This document shows, in pieces, positions 15,710 through 23,609 of a stretch of DNA of 64,000 nucleotides. The stretch is from assembly GCA_949283235.1 (NCBI GenBank), contig CASDRY010000038.1, positions 20,165-84,164 on the forward strand, written 5' to 3'. Source of the DNA: an uncultured Spirochaetales bacterium. Lineage in GTDB: Bacteria > Spirochaetota > Spirochaetia > Sphaerochaetales > Sphaerochaetaceae. Under the pieces are notes generated by a model. It ran no database searches and had not been told where the DNA came from. It saw only the letters and a program-made list of their open reading frames with translations. The first letter of the stretch is position 1; each line of letters starts with the position of its first letter. A program made the translations under genes and the position numbers.

Positions 15710-17530
15710 TCAGGACTTATAATCCAGAGGAAGACTAAGCCATCTCTTTCGCAAGAGGAAAGCTGCATCCTTTGGTTGTCTCTGTCTGGTAAAGATACCT
15801 TTCTTATTACCATTAACCCTCATCAGGCCCTCAGTTGTCTGGAAATCAGCAAAGGCCCAGACCTGCTCACCTTTGACGAAGCTATAGGAATCGAAAACCC
15901 TATGAAGCATCTCCAGAACCTCCACCTGATACTCCTGCGACCACATTACAGACGGGAGCTTATGTTCTGAAGAAACTGTATCTGCACCATATTCGGAGAA
16001 TATGAAAGGTTTATTCAGATTGAGAGATTTCCATTCATCCATCTCTTTTCTGAACTTAGCCTCTGCCTCATCAATTTCATTACCACCAAGGATATACCAA
16101 CCATAATATCTGTTGAGAGCTATGAAATCACAAAGCTGGAAGCATTTGCACTTTGTCGGGCTTGAATTGACCTCCATAGCAAATGTCCTGGGCCTCTTCT
16201 GCACATCCAGTTCAGCGGCTTTATCAAAGAGAGTCTTAAAATATGGATAGCTATTAGGATCTGTTGATTCCGGTTCGTTAAGAAGGCTCCATGCGATTAC
16301 GCTCGGATGGTTCTTGTCCCTTACTATCATTTCCTCCAAAGCTCTCAGATGAGCTTTCAGAAGCTGAGATATGGTTGGCTTTGAGAAAAATGATTTTGCC
16401 CCCTTTCCAGTTCCTGCATCGAAGAAGTTTGCAAGACTCTCAAAAAGCCCTACAGCTGGGACTTCATCTATTATCAGGATGCCTTCTCTGTCAGCCATCC
16501 TATAGATTTCCTCATCATATGGATAATGGGATGTCCTGAAGGAATTTGCTCCAATCCATTTCATCAGCTCAAAGTCCCTCTTCATCACCCCTATATTGAA
16601 ACCGCGGCCTACAATGTCGCTGTCTTCATGCTTCCCGAATCCTTTGAGATAGATAGGAGAACCATTTAACAGGATATTTTCTCCGCTTATCCTGACTTCC
16701 CTGATACCAATCGGCATCTCATATACATCCAGAAGTTCTTCTCCAGAAAAGAGCGAGATTCTCAGCGTATAAAGATAGCCATCACCAACCTGCCATAAAT
16801 GAGGATCAGATACATCTATCTTCCCATCTTTTCCGCAAGCAGAAGCTACTTCTACACCTTCCTCATCCTTCAGAGAAATCCTTACATCCCCTATCCCTTT
16901 CGTTTTCACGCTATAGCTTATTACAGCCTTCTCAAATGAAACAGAATACGAAAGATCGACATCCTCAATACTGTTATGCGGTATAGAGAGCAGATATACA
17001 GAACGCTGCAGCCCTGAATAATTATAGAAATCAAAATATGGCTTAACCATCTTACGGCCATCTGAGAGTGTAATCGTCAACCCACATGGTATATTCGTCT
17101 CATTAAGCTCATTGTTGATTTTCACAACAATTCTATTTGCTTCTCCATATCTGGCCTTTTCCGTTATGTCCGCAAGAAAAGGAAGAAATCCTCCCTCATG
17201 ACTTGCCGCTTCCTCTCCATTTATATAGACAGTTGCACGATGTGTTGCAGCACCAAAGCGCAGGAAAACAGAAGTGCCTTTCATATAGGAAGGAACGACA
17301 ACATCGGTTTCGTACCACATATCACCGGTAAATTCCCTTATTTTCTTATCTGTGTAGAAATCCTGGAAACTAGCAGGTACAGGAATAACTTCCCTCCCTG
17401 GAATATGATTATTCCAGCCTTTCTCGTCTCCCTCGCTTTTCCAATCCAATGTAAAGCGCCACATTCCATCTAGCTTCAAAGCTGTCCTTGTCTCTGTATT
17501 CAGAGGATAAAGCAAAGAATGCTCCAGCAT
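15710..17530 (-). CDS. uidA: Beta-glucuronidase (GH2)
   Basis: Cytoplasmic GH2 enzyme hydrolysing beta-D-glucuronides. The whole length follows E. coli UidA closely: LDGMWRFTLD, VPASFQDF, WYETDVVVP, NNELNETNIPCG, FFNYSG-like FYNYSGLQRSVYL, GFGKHEDSDIVGRGF, NSFRTSHYPYDEE, the acid/base WSLLNEPEST and the nucleophile IFSEYGAD. NRYYGWY and GNKKGIFTRQRQPKDAAF are glucuronidase-type sequences rather than galactosidase ones. Two ATG codons are near; the second at 17530 is properly spaced from AAAGGAG, whereas the first abuts it. There is no adjacent glucuronide transporter or regulator. A frameshifted Crp/Fnr remnant lies upstream. Confidence 0.9.
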   Translation of the reverse strand: MLEHSLLYPLNTETRTALKLDGMWRFTLDWKSEGDEKGWNNHIPGREVIPVPASFQDFYTDKKIREFTGDMWYETDVVVPSYMKGTSVFLRFGAATHRATVYINGEEAASHEGGFLPFLADITEKARYGEANRIVVKINNELNETNIPCGLTITLSDGRKMVKPYFDFYNYSGLQRSVYLLSIPHNSIEDVDLSYSVSFEKAVISYSVKTKGIGDVRISLKDEEGVEVASACGKDGKIDVSDPHLWQVGDGYLYTLRISLFSGEELLDVYEMPIGIREVRISGENILLNGSPIYLKGFGKHEDSDIVGRGFNIGVMKRDFELMKWIGANSFRTSHYPYDEEIYRMADREGILIIDEVPAVGLFESLANFFDAGTGKGAKSFFSKPTISQLLKAHLRALEEMIVRDKNHPSVIAWSLLNEPESTDPNSYPYFKTLFDKAAELDVQKRPRTFAMEVNSSPTKCKCFQLCDFIALNRYYGWYILGGNEIDEAEAKFRKEMDEWKSLNLNKPFIFSEYGADTVSSEHKLPSVMWSQEYQVEVLEMLHRVFDSYSFVKGEQVWAFADFQTTEGLMRVNGNKKGIFTRQRQPKDAAFLLRKRWLSLPLDYKS

Positions 17531-17595
17531 CTTCATCTCCTTTCTGCCTGTATTCTACCATATCCTGCTTCTTCAATAGCTTTTCATTTCAAACA

Positions 17596-17899
17596 TCAAT
17601 GATGTCTGTATGATCCTTTCCCTATTTTCCTCACAACACCATCTTCCTCATATTGATTGAGAATCCTCTGAAACTGGTCTGGAACTTCAGTTCAGGTAAA
17701 AGGCAGCCTGCTTGCCTCTAAGCTCATTGTCAGAGCAGCTGTATTTCATATAGGTCAGCACACGTTCCTTCAGGCTTACAGGAGTTGCATCAAAGGTAGT
17801 CATCGTCTGTATTTTCCTTGCCAGCGAATTGCTGACAAACTTAAATAAATTCAAACTCTTTCTTCTGTCACAAGCACAGAAAGCTGCTCATATCCGGAA
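17596..17899 (-). pseudogene. Frameshifted Crp/Fnr-family regulator remnant
   Basis: Minus-strand translation in two or three frames gives pieces of a CRP-like protein: GYEQLSVLVTEE (end of the cyclic-nucleotide-binding domain), KFVSNSLARKIQTMTTFDA, SLKERVLTYMKYS, GKQAAFYLN, then after a frame change DQFQRILNQYEEDGVVRKIG. This is the order expected for the dimerisation helix and the winged helix of Crp/Fnr regulators. Frame changes near the middle and a missing N-terminal domain show that the gene is inactive. The fragment begins right after the LysE-family stop codon, so a deletion probably joined them. Confidence 0.65.
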
Positions 17900-17905
17900 G
17901 CTGTA

Positions 17906-18487
17906 TCATATGAAAAGCGCAACCGCACAATATACAAGGAGTAATGCCATTATGGTATTCACAGCTTTCTCATGCTTCGACACAAAACTGCATAGGAGAT
18001 TTCCAAAGAATGCCCAGACAAAAGAGCCTGATGCTCCGATCAAAGTTAGAATCAGCACAAAAAGTATGAGCATCCAGAGCGAATCATATACAGGCATGAT
18101 ATACAATGACATCGCTGTAATCGCATAGATGTAAATCTTGAAGTTGACGAACTGCAGCAGCATCCCAGAAACAAATGTCGGACGATGCGAGTTATCAAGA
18201 GCATGTTCTGAAGAGCTTCTACAAATCCTCCAGGCGAGAAAGAGCATATATGCTGCACCTAGAATCTGCAGGAGGATTCTGGCCTTGGGAATCAAAGCGT
18301 TGATTGCTGATGTGAATGCCGTGCATAGTGCCATGATAACCAGAAAGCCAACAGTAATACCAAGATTGAAGACGAAGCTATTACGGAACCCATATTTCGC
18401 CGCATAGTTCATCGACAAGAGATTATTCGCCCCTGGAGTATAAGCTGTGATGAAGCAGTATATAAGGAAATCAGCAAGCTGAAACAC
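17906..18487 (-). CDS. LysE/RhtB-family amino-acid exporter
   Basis: Inner-membrane exporter with about six helices. The N-terminal FLIYCFITAYTPGANNLLSM contains the family TPGxN motif, followed by YGFRNSFVFNLGITVGF and VNFKIYIYAITA, equivalent to the family's NPK-like loop region. The longest frame starts at 18511, but GAGGAGG lies inside it, five bases before a GTG at 18487 that gives the normal LysE N-terminus; I take the GTG. It is divergent from a HTH-cupin regulator across a 117-base region with a perfect palindrome. Substrate (amino acid or derivative) is not indicated. Confidence 0.82.
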   Translation of the reverse strand: MFQLADFLIYCFITAYTPGANNLLSMNYAAKYGFRNSFVFNLGITVGFLVIMALCTAFTSAINALIPKARILLQILGAAYMLFLAWRICRSSSEHALDNSHRPTFVSGMLLQFVNFKIYIYAITAMSLYIMPVYDSLWMLILFVLILTLIGASGSFVWAFFGNLLCSFVSKHEKAVNTIMALLLVYCAVALFI

Positions 18488-18539
18488 ATTATCCTCCTCT
18501 TTACAATCCATTTAGTGTGCTACATGATGATACATATGG

Positions 18540-18592
18540 TGCAATATATTGCATGTACAATAAAACACTACAAATTGTGCATTATATTGTCA
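18540..18592. promoter_or_regulatory. Operator pair between lysE-like and HTH-cupin genes
   Basis: A perfect 14-bp palindrome TGCAATATATTGCA (18540-18553) lies in GTGCAATATATTGCAT, and a second copy GTGCATTATATTGTCA (18577-18592) matches 12 of 16 positions. The second site ends at the ribosome binding site of the regulator, fitting autoregulation. Confidence 0.6.
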
Positions 18593-18604
18593 AGGAGATT
18601 AAAT

Positions 18605-19156
18605 ATGGAATCAATGAACGCAATTGTCGCGGCGAATATAAAACGTATAAGGCAGGAGAAGGGGCTGAGTCTTGATGACCTCTCCCGCATCAGCGGTGTG
18701 AGCAAGAGCATGCTCGCGCAAATTGAAAGAGGCGAAGGAAATCCCACGATATCCACGCTATGGAAAATATCGAACGGAATGAGCATCCCCTTCGACGCGA
18801 TGACAGTTCGCCCGGAATCAGAGTACGATATCGTCAGGATGGATGATATAGAGCCGATTCTTGAAGATAACGGCCGCGTCCATAACAGACCAATATTCCC
18901 AGATGATGGGAAACGCCATTTCGCAGTATATTTCCTTACTCTAGACAAGGGCAGCTACTGGGAATCCGAGTCCCATCTCAAAGGAGCGGAGGAATTCATA
19001 ACTGTCATTGAAGGGACTATTGAAATAACAGCAGATGAGAAAACTTTCTCCATAAGCAGCACAGACAGCATACGTTTCAAGGCTGACACGAAGCATTCAT
19101 ATCGGAATGCTGGCGGAAACCAAGCCAGAATGCATATGATCATATACAATCCATGA
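18605..19156 (+). CDS. HTH-XRE/cupin transcriptional regulator
   Basis: Two-domain regulator. Residues of about 8-65 form an XRE-type helix-turn-helix (IKRIRQEKGLSLDDLSRISG, SKSMLAQIERGEGNP). The C-terminal half is a single cupin with WESESHLKGAEEFITVIEGTI and KADTKHSYRN, a small-ligand pocket. Such proteins commonly control an adjacent transporter or catabolic gene. The frame runs upstream to 18515, but ATG 18605 is preceded by AAGGAGATT and matches the domain start. Divergent from the LysE-family exporter and flanked by a palindromic operator pair, it probably regulates both. Ligand unknown. Confidence 0.85.
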   Translation: MESMNAIVAANIKRIRQEKGLSLDDLSRISGVSKSMLAQIERGEGNPTISTLWKISNGMSIPFDAMTVRPESEYDIVRMDDIEPILEDNGRVHNRPIFPDDGKRHFAVYFLTLDKGSYWESESHLKGAEEFITVIEGTIEITADEKTFSISSTDSIRFKADTKHSYRNAGGNQARMHMIIYNP

Positions 19157-19171
19157 ATCACTGATGGCATC

Positions 19172-20554
19172 TCAGAGTTGCTTCCCTCCAAGCTTCCCTC
19201 TGTATTCTTTCTTTGACAGCACCATGTATGTGATAGCGACTGCAATTCCTGTAATAGTCCATGAGATTGGATAGACAATGTAGAGAGCACCAAGGGCTGG
19301 ATTCATAGCAGGAACGATGTATACCCAGAGAAGACGGAACACACATGTACCGAAAACTGTTATAAGCGCAGGTGCAAGAGAATGTCCCATTCCCCTTAAA
19401 GCGGCTCCAGGGATTTCATATGTGGAAATCAGCAAATAGAGAATGAAAAGATACTGCATCCTCACATATGCATACTCAGCAACAGCTGGGTCAGATGTGA
19501 AGACAGGAATGAATATCTCATGGAAAAGACGGAAAGTATTGCTCAGGAAGCCTGCGACAAGAAGACTGAGAACCAGGCTTATCCTGAATGCTTTCCTGCA
19601 TCTTTCATAGCGCCCTGCCCCATAGTTCTGGCTTGTATATGTAATGGTCGCCTGAGCAAAAGCAGATATGGTGTAGTAAGTGCAATTCTCATAATTCAGA
19701 GTTACAGCAGAACCTGCTACAACTGCCGTTCCGAAACGATTGAGTACAGACTGTATGAATACGTTACTGATAGAGAAAACCACTGATTGCACACCTGCTG
19801 GAATTCCTATTGTCAATAGTCTTTTCAGATCCTCCTTGTTTATACCGAGGCGTTTCAGCTCAAGCTTCACATCGCTTTTCTCTTTCATGAGGAAGCTGAA
19901 TACAAGAATGGAACTGACAGCATTCGAGATAACCGTAGCGATAGCAACACCCTCTACATCAAGGTGGAATACAATAACGAAGAATAGATTAAGAAGCGCA
20001 TTCATCACACCGGAGACTATGAGGCAGAACAGAGGACGTTTTGTATCACCTATGCATCTCAGGATCGCGGATCCGAAGTTATATACCATTATGAATGGAA
20101 GCCCAAGCGAATAGATCCTGAGATAATCCACAGCATAATCAAGAACATCATCTGGCGTATTCATCAGCTCCAATATGGGCTTAGCTATCAAAAGACCAAG
20201 AAAGAGAAGAAAGACCCCGCTTATAAGAGCGACAGTCATAGCAGTATGCACAGCACTTGAAGTCTTATTCCTGTTCCCCTGCCCTATATGGTTTGCTATA
20301 ACGACATTGGCCCCTACAGAGATACCAACAAACAAGTTGATGATCATATTGATGATAGGTCCATTGCATCCAACTGCAGCTGTAGCCGCGGCCGCATTCG
20401 AGGCGAAGTGCCCGACAACGGCGACATCAACAGAGTTGAATAGCTGCTGCAGAATACTGCTGAGGGCTATCGGGAGCGCGAACATTATGATACCGCTTAG
20501 CATCGGTCCGTTAAGAATATCCCTATGACGGGAAGCAAGCTGTGAAGTTTTCAT
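19172..20554 (-). CDS. MATE family exporter (copy 2)
   Basis: Twelve-helix MATE antiporter. Family sequences include ALSSILQQLFNSVDVAVVG, VGCNGPIINMI, GIPAGVQSVVFSISN and the C-terminal PGAALRGMGHSLAPA. Length of 460 is normal. The ATG at 20554 has no clear Shine-Dalgarno sequence; on the minus strand TATAAT ends 17 bases upstream, so any leader would be about ten bases. It converges on the HTH-cupin regulator, ends 16 bases apart. It is closer in pattern to copies 1 and 3 than to NorM, but I cannot rank them by eye. Substrate unknown. Confidence 0.88.
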   Translation of the reverse strand: MKTSQLASRHRDILNGPMLSGIIMFALPIALSSILQQLFNSVDVAVVGHFASNAAAATAAVGCNGPIINMIINLFVGISVGANVVIANHIGQGNRNKTSSAVHTAMTVALISGVFLLFLGLLIAKPILELMNTPDDVLDYAVDYLRIYSLGLPFIMVYNFGSAILRCIGDTKRPLFCLIVSGVMNALLNLFFVIVFHLDVEGVAIATVISNAVSSILVFSFLMKEKSDVKLELKRLGINKEDLKRLLTIGIPAGVQSVVFSISNVFIQSVLNRFGTAVVAGSAVTLNYENCTYYTISAFAQATITYTSQNYGAGRYERCRKAFRISLVLSLLVAGFLSNTFRLFHEIFIPVFTSDPAVAEYAYVRMQYLFILYLLISTYEIPGAALRGMGHSLAPALITVFGTCVFRLLWVYIVPAMNPALGALYIVYPISWTITGIAVAITYMVLSKKEYRGKLGGKQL

Positions 20555-20660
20555 GGCTGGAATCCATCGTGATTATATTCCCCTGAATCAACAAAAGGAA
20601 GAGAATGTATCTTGAAGATCCGTCTTTTACGACAGAATATACATCCTTGGAGGAGCAGAA

Positions 20661-21278
20661 ATGAAAGTGATTCTCGTTAATGGAAGCGCAAAGAAGAATG
20701 GCTGCACGGCACGTCTTCTTCAGGAAGTCGAAGATACACTTAAAGCAGAAGGCATAGAGACTGTGGACTGGTTTATAGGGAACTCTCCACTATCAGACTG
20801 CATGGGATGCGGGAAATGCAGGGAGCTTGGAAGATGTGTGATAGATGATCAGGTGAACAAGTTCGTAGAAGAGGCAAAGACAGCAGATGGATTTGTTTTC
20901 GGTTCACCTGTGTATTATGCGCATCCATCAGGAAGGCTCCTGTCTTTCATGGACAGGGTATTCTATTCGGGAGGAAAATTCCTTGCACATAAACCAGCTG
21001 CGGCAGTGCTCAGTGCAAGAAGGGCTGGTTCCGTTGCATCTTTTGATGTCATAAACAAGTATTTCACAATATCTCAGATGCCAGTTGTGTCATCAACATA
21101 CTGGAACCAGGGTTTCGGGAATACAGCGGATGAGACAGAAAAGGATGAAGAAGGCCTTTCGACAATGAGGAATATCGGGAAGAACATGGCATGGCTTTTA
21201 AAATGCATCGAGTGCGGAAAGAGCAATGGCATAGCTGTTCCGGAAAACAAAAAAGTCAGCATGAACTTCATCAGGTGA
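20661..21278 (+). CDS. NAD(P)H-dependent FMN reductase / flavodoxin-fold iron-sulfur flavoprotein
   Basis: Flavodoxin-like oxidoreductase. The N-terminal ILVNGSAKKNGCTARLL binds FMN phosphate (family pattern GSxxxxGxT). CMGCGKCRELGRCVIDD in residues of about 47-63 resembles the compact cysteine motif of iron-sulfur flavoproteins, and GSPVYYAHPSGRLLSFMDR is the typical second FMN loop. Length of 205 suits the family. GGAGGAG lies six bases before the ATG. It is a single gene between a divergent MATE gene and mscL. Its electron donor and substrate are not shown by context. Confidence 0.82.
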   Translation: MKVILVNGSAKKNGCTARLLQEVEDTLKAEGIETVDWFIGNSPLSDCMGCGKCRELGRCVIDDQVNKFVEEAKTADGFVFGSPVYYAHPSGRLLSFMDRVFYSGGKFLAHKPAAAVLSARRAGSVASFDVINKYFTISQMPVVSSTYWNQGFGNTADETEKDEEGLSTMRNIGKNMAWLLKCIECGKSNGIAVPENKKVSMNFIR

Positions 21279-21284
21279 AGGGCC

Positions 21285-21313
21285 TTTTCATTGTTTCTTA
21301 AATTATCTATACT
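21285..21313 (+). promoter_or_regulatory. Promoter of mscL
   Basis: TTTTCA (21285-21290), 17-base spacer, TATACT (21308-21313), followed by a leader of about 24 bases containing AAAGGAAA before ATG 21344. Confidence 0.5.
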
Positions 21314-21343
21314 ACCAGCCCACTTTAAGCAAAGGAAATAAAT

Positions 21344-21763
21344 ATGAAAGCTAATGGTTTTTTTGCTGAATTTAAGAAATTCATCTCACGTGGCAATGTC
21401 TTCGATATGGCTGTAGGCATTGCGATAGGTGCTGCATTCACAGCAATTGTCAATTCATTTGTCAATGATATCATCAATCCGATCATAGGTGTTCTCGTAG
21501 GTGGCGTTGATTTCTCCCAGCTTCAGATTGTTATCAAGCATGCAACAGAAACAAGCCCTGAGGTAGCTATCCGCTATGGTGCATTCATAAATGCGATCAT
21601 CTCATTTATTATCATCGCATTTGCGCTCTTTATCATGATCAAGGCATTCAACAAGCTTGCAGAGACAACAAGGAAAAAGAAAGAAGCTGAAAAGACAGCA
21701 GCGGCTCCGCCTGCAGATATCCAGCTTCTGACAGAAATCAGAGATCTTCTTAAGAAGAACTAA
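21344..21763 (+). CDS. mscL: Large-conductance mechanosensitive channel
   Basis: Pentameric inner-membrane channel that opens on osmotic downshock. The N-terminal amphipathic helix and TM1 read [20 protein letters not shown] followed by [23 protein letters not shown]2 is [24 protein letters not shown]; the C-terminal charged helix bundle ends [13 protein letters not shown]. All are standard for MscL, and 139 residues is normal. AAAGGAAA precedes the ATG. It has its own promoter and a strong terminator, so it is a single-gene unit. Confidence 0.96.
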   Translation: MKANGFFAEFKKFISRGNVFDMAVGIAIGAAFTAIVNSFVNDIINPIIGVLVGGVDFSQLQIVIKHATETSPEVAIRYGAFINAIISFIIIAFALFIMIKAFNKLAETTRKKKEAEKTAAAPPADIQLLTEIRDLLKKN

Positions 21764-21766
21764 GGT

Positions 21767-21791
21767 AATCCGGCTACGCGCCGGATTTTTT
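21767..21791 (+). terminator. Rho-independent terminator of mscL
   Basis: AATCCGGC (21767-21774), loop TACGC, GCCGGATT (21780-21787), then TTTT. It starts three bases after the stop codon and abuts the convergent acyl-CoA ligase end. Confidence 0.92.
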
Positions 21792-23515
21792 CATGCCTGT
21801 ACCTTCCCTCTCTTTATCTTTCTTGTAGTAGTCTCCTCCATAGGCGCATCCAGAATCGTTATCTTCTCGATTTTCTGGAAGCTTTCAAGATTCTTGTTCA
21901 CAGACGAGACAATACCTTCAATCTTCTTCTTTACTTCATCCTTGTCCATACCTTTGGAAACATCTGGGTCTGGATAGATGACAGCTTCCACAGCCTCACC
22001 TGGAACTTCTGAATTCTTCTGATAACCCCTGATAAGAATCTGAGCCACGATGCTTTCAAGCTGGAACATATCCTCAATCTCCTCAGGGAATACATTCTTA
22101 CCGCCCTCTGTGACTATGATGTTCTTAGCTCTACCCTTCAGGAATACATAGCCATCCTTATCCATATAACCAAGATCCCCTGTCTTCATGTAGCCAGCAT
22201 CATCAAAGAGCGCAGCTGTATTAGCTTCATCCTTATAATAACCTTTGCAGATATTGGGTCCTTTTATGCGGATTTCTCCTATTCCATTCGAATCTTTGTC
22301 ACAGATTTCAAGATCGATGAATGCAAGAGGATGGCCAATAGAAGCTGTCTTGAAATGCTCAGGAGGATTCAGGGTGACTATAGGGGCAGCTTCTGTGAGC
22401 CCATATCCCTGGATGAACTCAAGTCCAAGCCCATGATAAGCCCATACGACCTTTGCAGAGAGGGGCCCCGCTCCAGATATCAGAAGCCTGATCTTATCGA
22501 GGCCAGCCTTGGATGTAACCGTGCGTTTGAAAAATCCTCCCAGTGGTGATTTCCCTGTGAGTTTATGAAGGATACTGTTAATTTCCATCATGAATCTTAT
22601 GAAGCAGTAAGCAGCCTTCCCCTTCTCCTTGATCTTCCCCATTATTCCAGCAAGAAGTTTATTGTAAAGAAGAGGAATACCCATAAAGACAGTAACTCCA
22701 CCCCGCTTAAGATCGTCAAGCATCCTGGAAACAGCAAAACCATGACCGAAAAGGCATTCAGCTCCGATTCTTATCGCCTCCAGCAAAACAGCTGTGCAGC
22801 AATAGCTATGATGAAGAGGAAGAAGCGCATAGGTCACATCCTTCTCGCTGAGCATCCTGACTTCATTAACTGTCATATAGACATCTGATGTGATATTCCT
22901 ATGAGTCAGCACAACTCCCTTTTCATTGCCAGTCGTTCCGGAAGTGAAGAGAATAGCAGCTGTATCATCTTCCTTAACTGTCGGGATATCCCCAAAAGTG
23001 TCCTTCACTTCAGAGAATCTTATCCACTCCCCTTTATCATCGAGGGAGGCTGCTCCGAGAAGCGATGAGAACCACTCTCCATCTTCAGCTTTCAATGAAG
23101 AGAGTATCTGGGAATCCGCAATTACAAATCTAACATCCGCGAACTTGGCAAGACGAACGCATTTGTCAGCTCTCATCTGGCTGTCCATAGGAACGGAGAT
23201 GCAATCAGCTTCAGGAATCGCGAAATAAGAGAGAGCCCAGTCAGGACTGTTCCTGCCCATCAGCATTACCTTGTCTCCTTTCTTCATTCCTTTTGCTTTC
23301 AGATAAGCGGCCTCATGCCTGGCTATCTCAAGTATCTGAGAAAATGTATATGTGATCTTATCCTTTCCCTGGAATACCGAGAAAGCAACTTTATTTCCGA
23401 ACTTTACCTCTGAAAGCCTCAGAAGTTCTGGCAGAGTCGGCCATTCGCCACTGACTATCGTTCCCCTGAACTTTTTAAGCTCATCCCATGGGTGGTTAAC
23501 AACTTCTCTTCGCAT
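21791..23515 (-). CDS. Long-chain acyl-CoA synthetase (AMP-forming)
   Basis: ANL-superfamily ligase that activates a fatty acid to acyl-AMP and then acyl-CoA (or acyl-ACP). The AMP-binding motif is AAILFTSGTTGNEKGVVLTHRN; further motifs are QGYGLTEAAPIVTLNPP, YMKTGDLGYMDKDGYVFLKGRAKN and the C-terminal TTRKIKRGK carrying the catalytic Lys. The frame can extend to a GTG at 23557, but ATG 23515 gives a sensible N-terminus (MRREVVNHPWDELKKF); neither has a strong ribosome binding site. On the minus strand TATACT lies about 20 bases upstream. It is divergent from lon and stands alone. Chain-length preference is not predictable here. Confidence 0.86.
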   Translation of the reverse strand: MRREVVNHPWDELKKFRGTIVSGEWPTLPELLRLSEVKFGNKVAFSVFQGKDKITYTFSQILEIARHEAAYLKAKGMKKGDKVMLMGRNSPDWALSYFAIPEADCISVPMDSQMRADKCVRLAKFADVRFVIADSQILSSLKAEDGEWFSSLLGAASLDDKGEWIRFSEVKDTFGDIPTVKEDDTAAILFTSGTTGNEKGVVLTHRNITSDVYMTVNEVRMLSEKDVTYALLPLHHSYCCTAVLLEAIRIGAECLFGHGFAVSRMLDDLKRGGVTVFMGIPLLYNKLLAGIMGKIKEKGKAAYCFIRFMMEINSILHKLTGKSPLGGFFKRTVTSKAGLDKIRLLISGAGPLSAKVVWAYHGLGLEFIQGYGLTEAAPIVTLNPPEHFKTASIGHPLAFIDLEICDKDSNGIGEIRIKGPNICKGYYKDEANTAALFDDAGYMKTGDLGYMDKDGYVFLKGRAKNIIVTEGGKNVFPEEIEDMFQLESIVAQILIRGYQKNSEVPGEAVEAVIYPDPDVSKGMDKDEVKKKIEGIVSSVNKNLESFQKIEKITILDAPMEETTTRKIKRGKVQA

Positions 23516-23609
23516 ATAATACGATTTCTCATAAGAATGAAGTATAGTCAATATCACTTCTTGCCGGTTTGGGATTATCCAATTAAATTAAACATGCGAG
23601 GGATATTCA

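Noticed and set aside
15710..17530. Beta-galactosidase reading of the GH2 gene
   Set aside because: Sequence follows beta-glucuronidase (NRYYGWY, GNKKGIFTR, overall length) rather than LacZ-type enzymes.
13187..18000. Insertion sequence or integrase in the decayed region
   Set aside because: No transposase or integrase sequence, terminal inverted repeats or target duplication could be seen despite the gene fragments.
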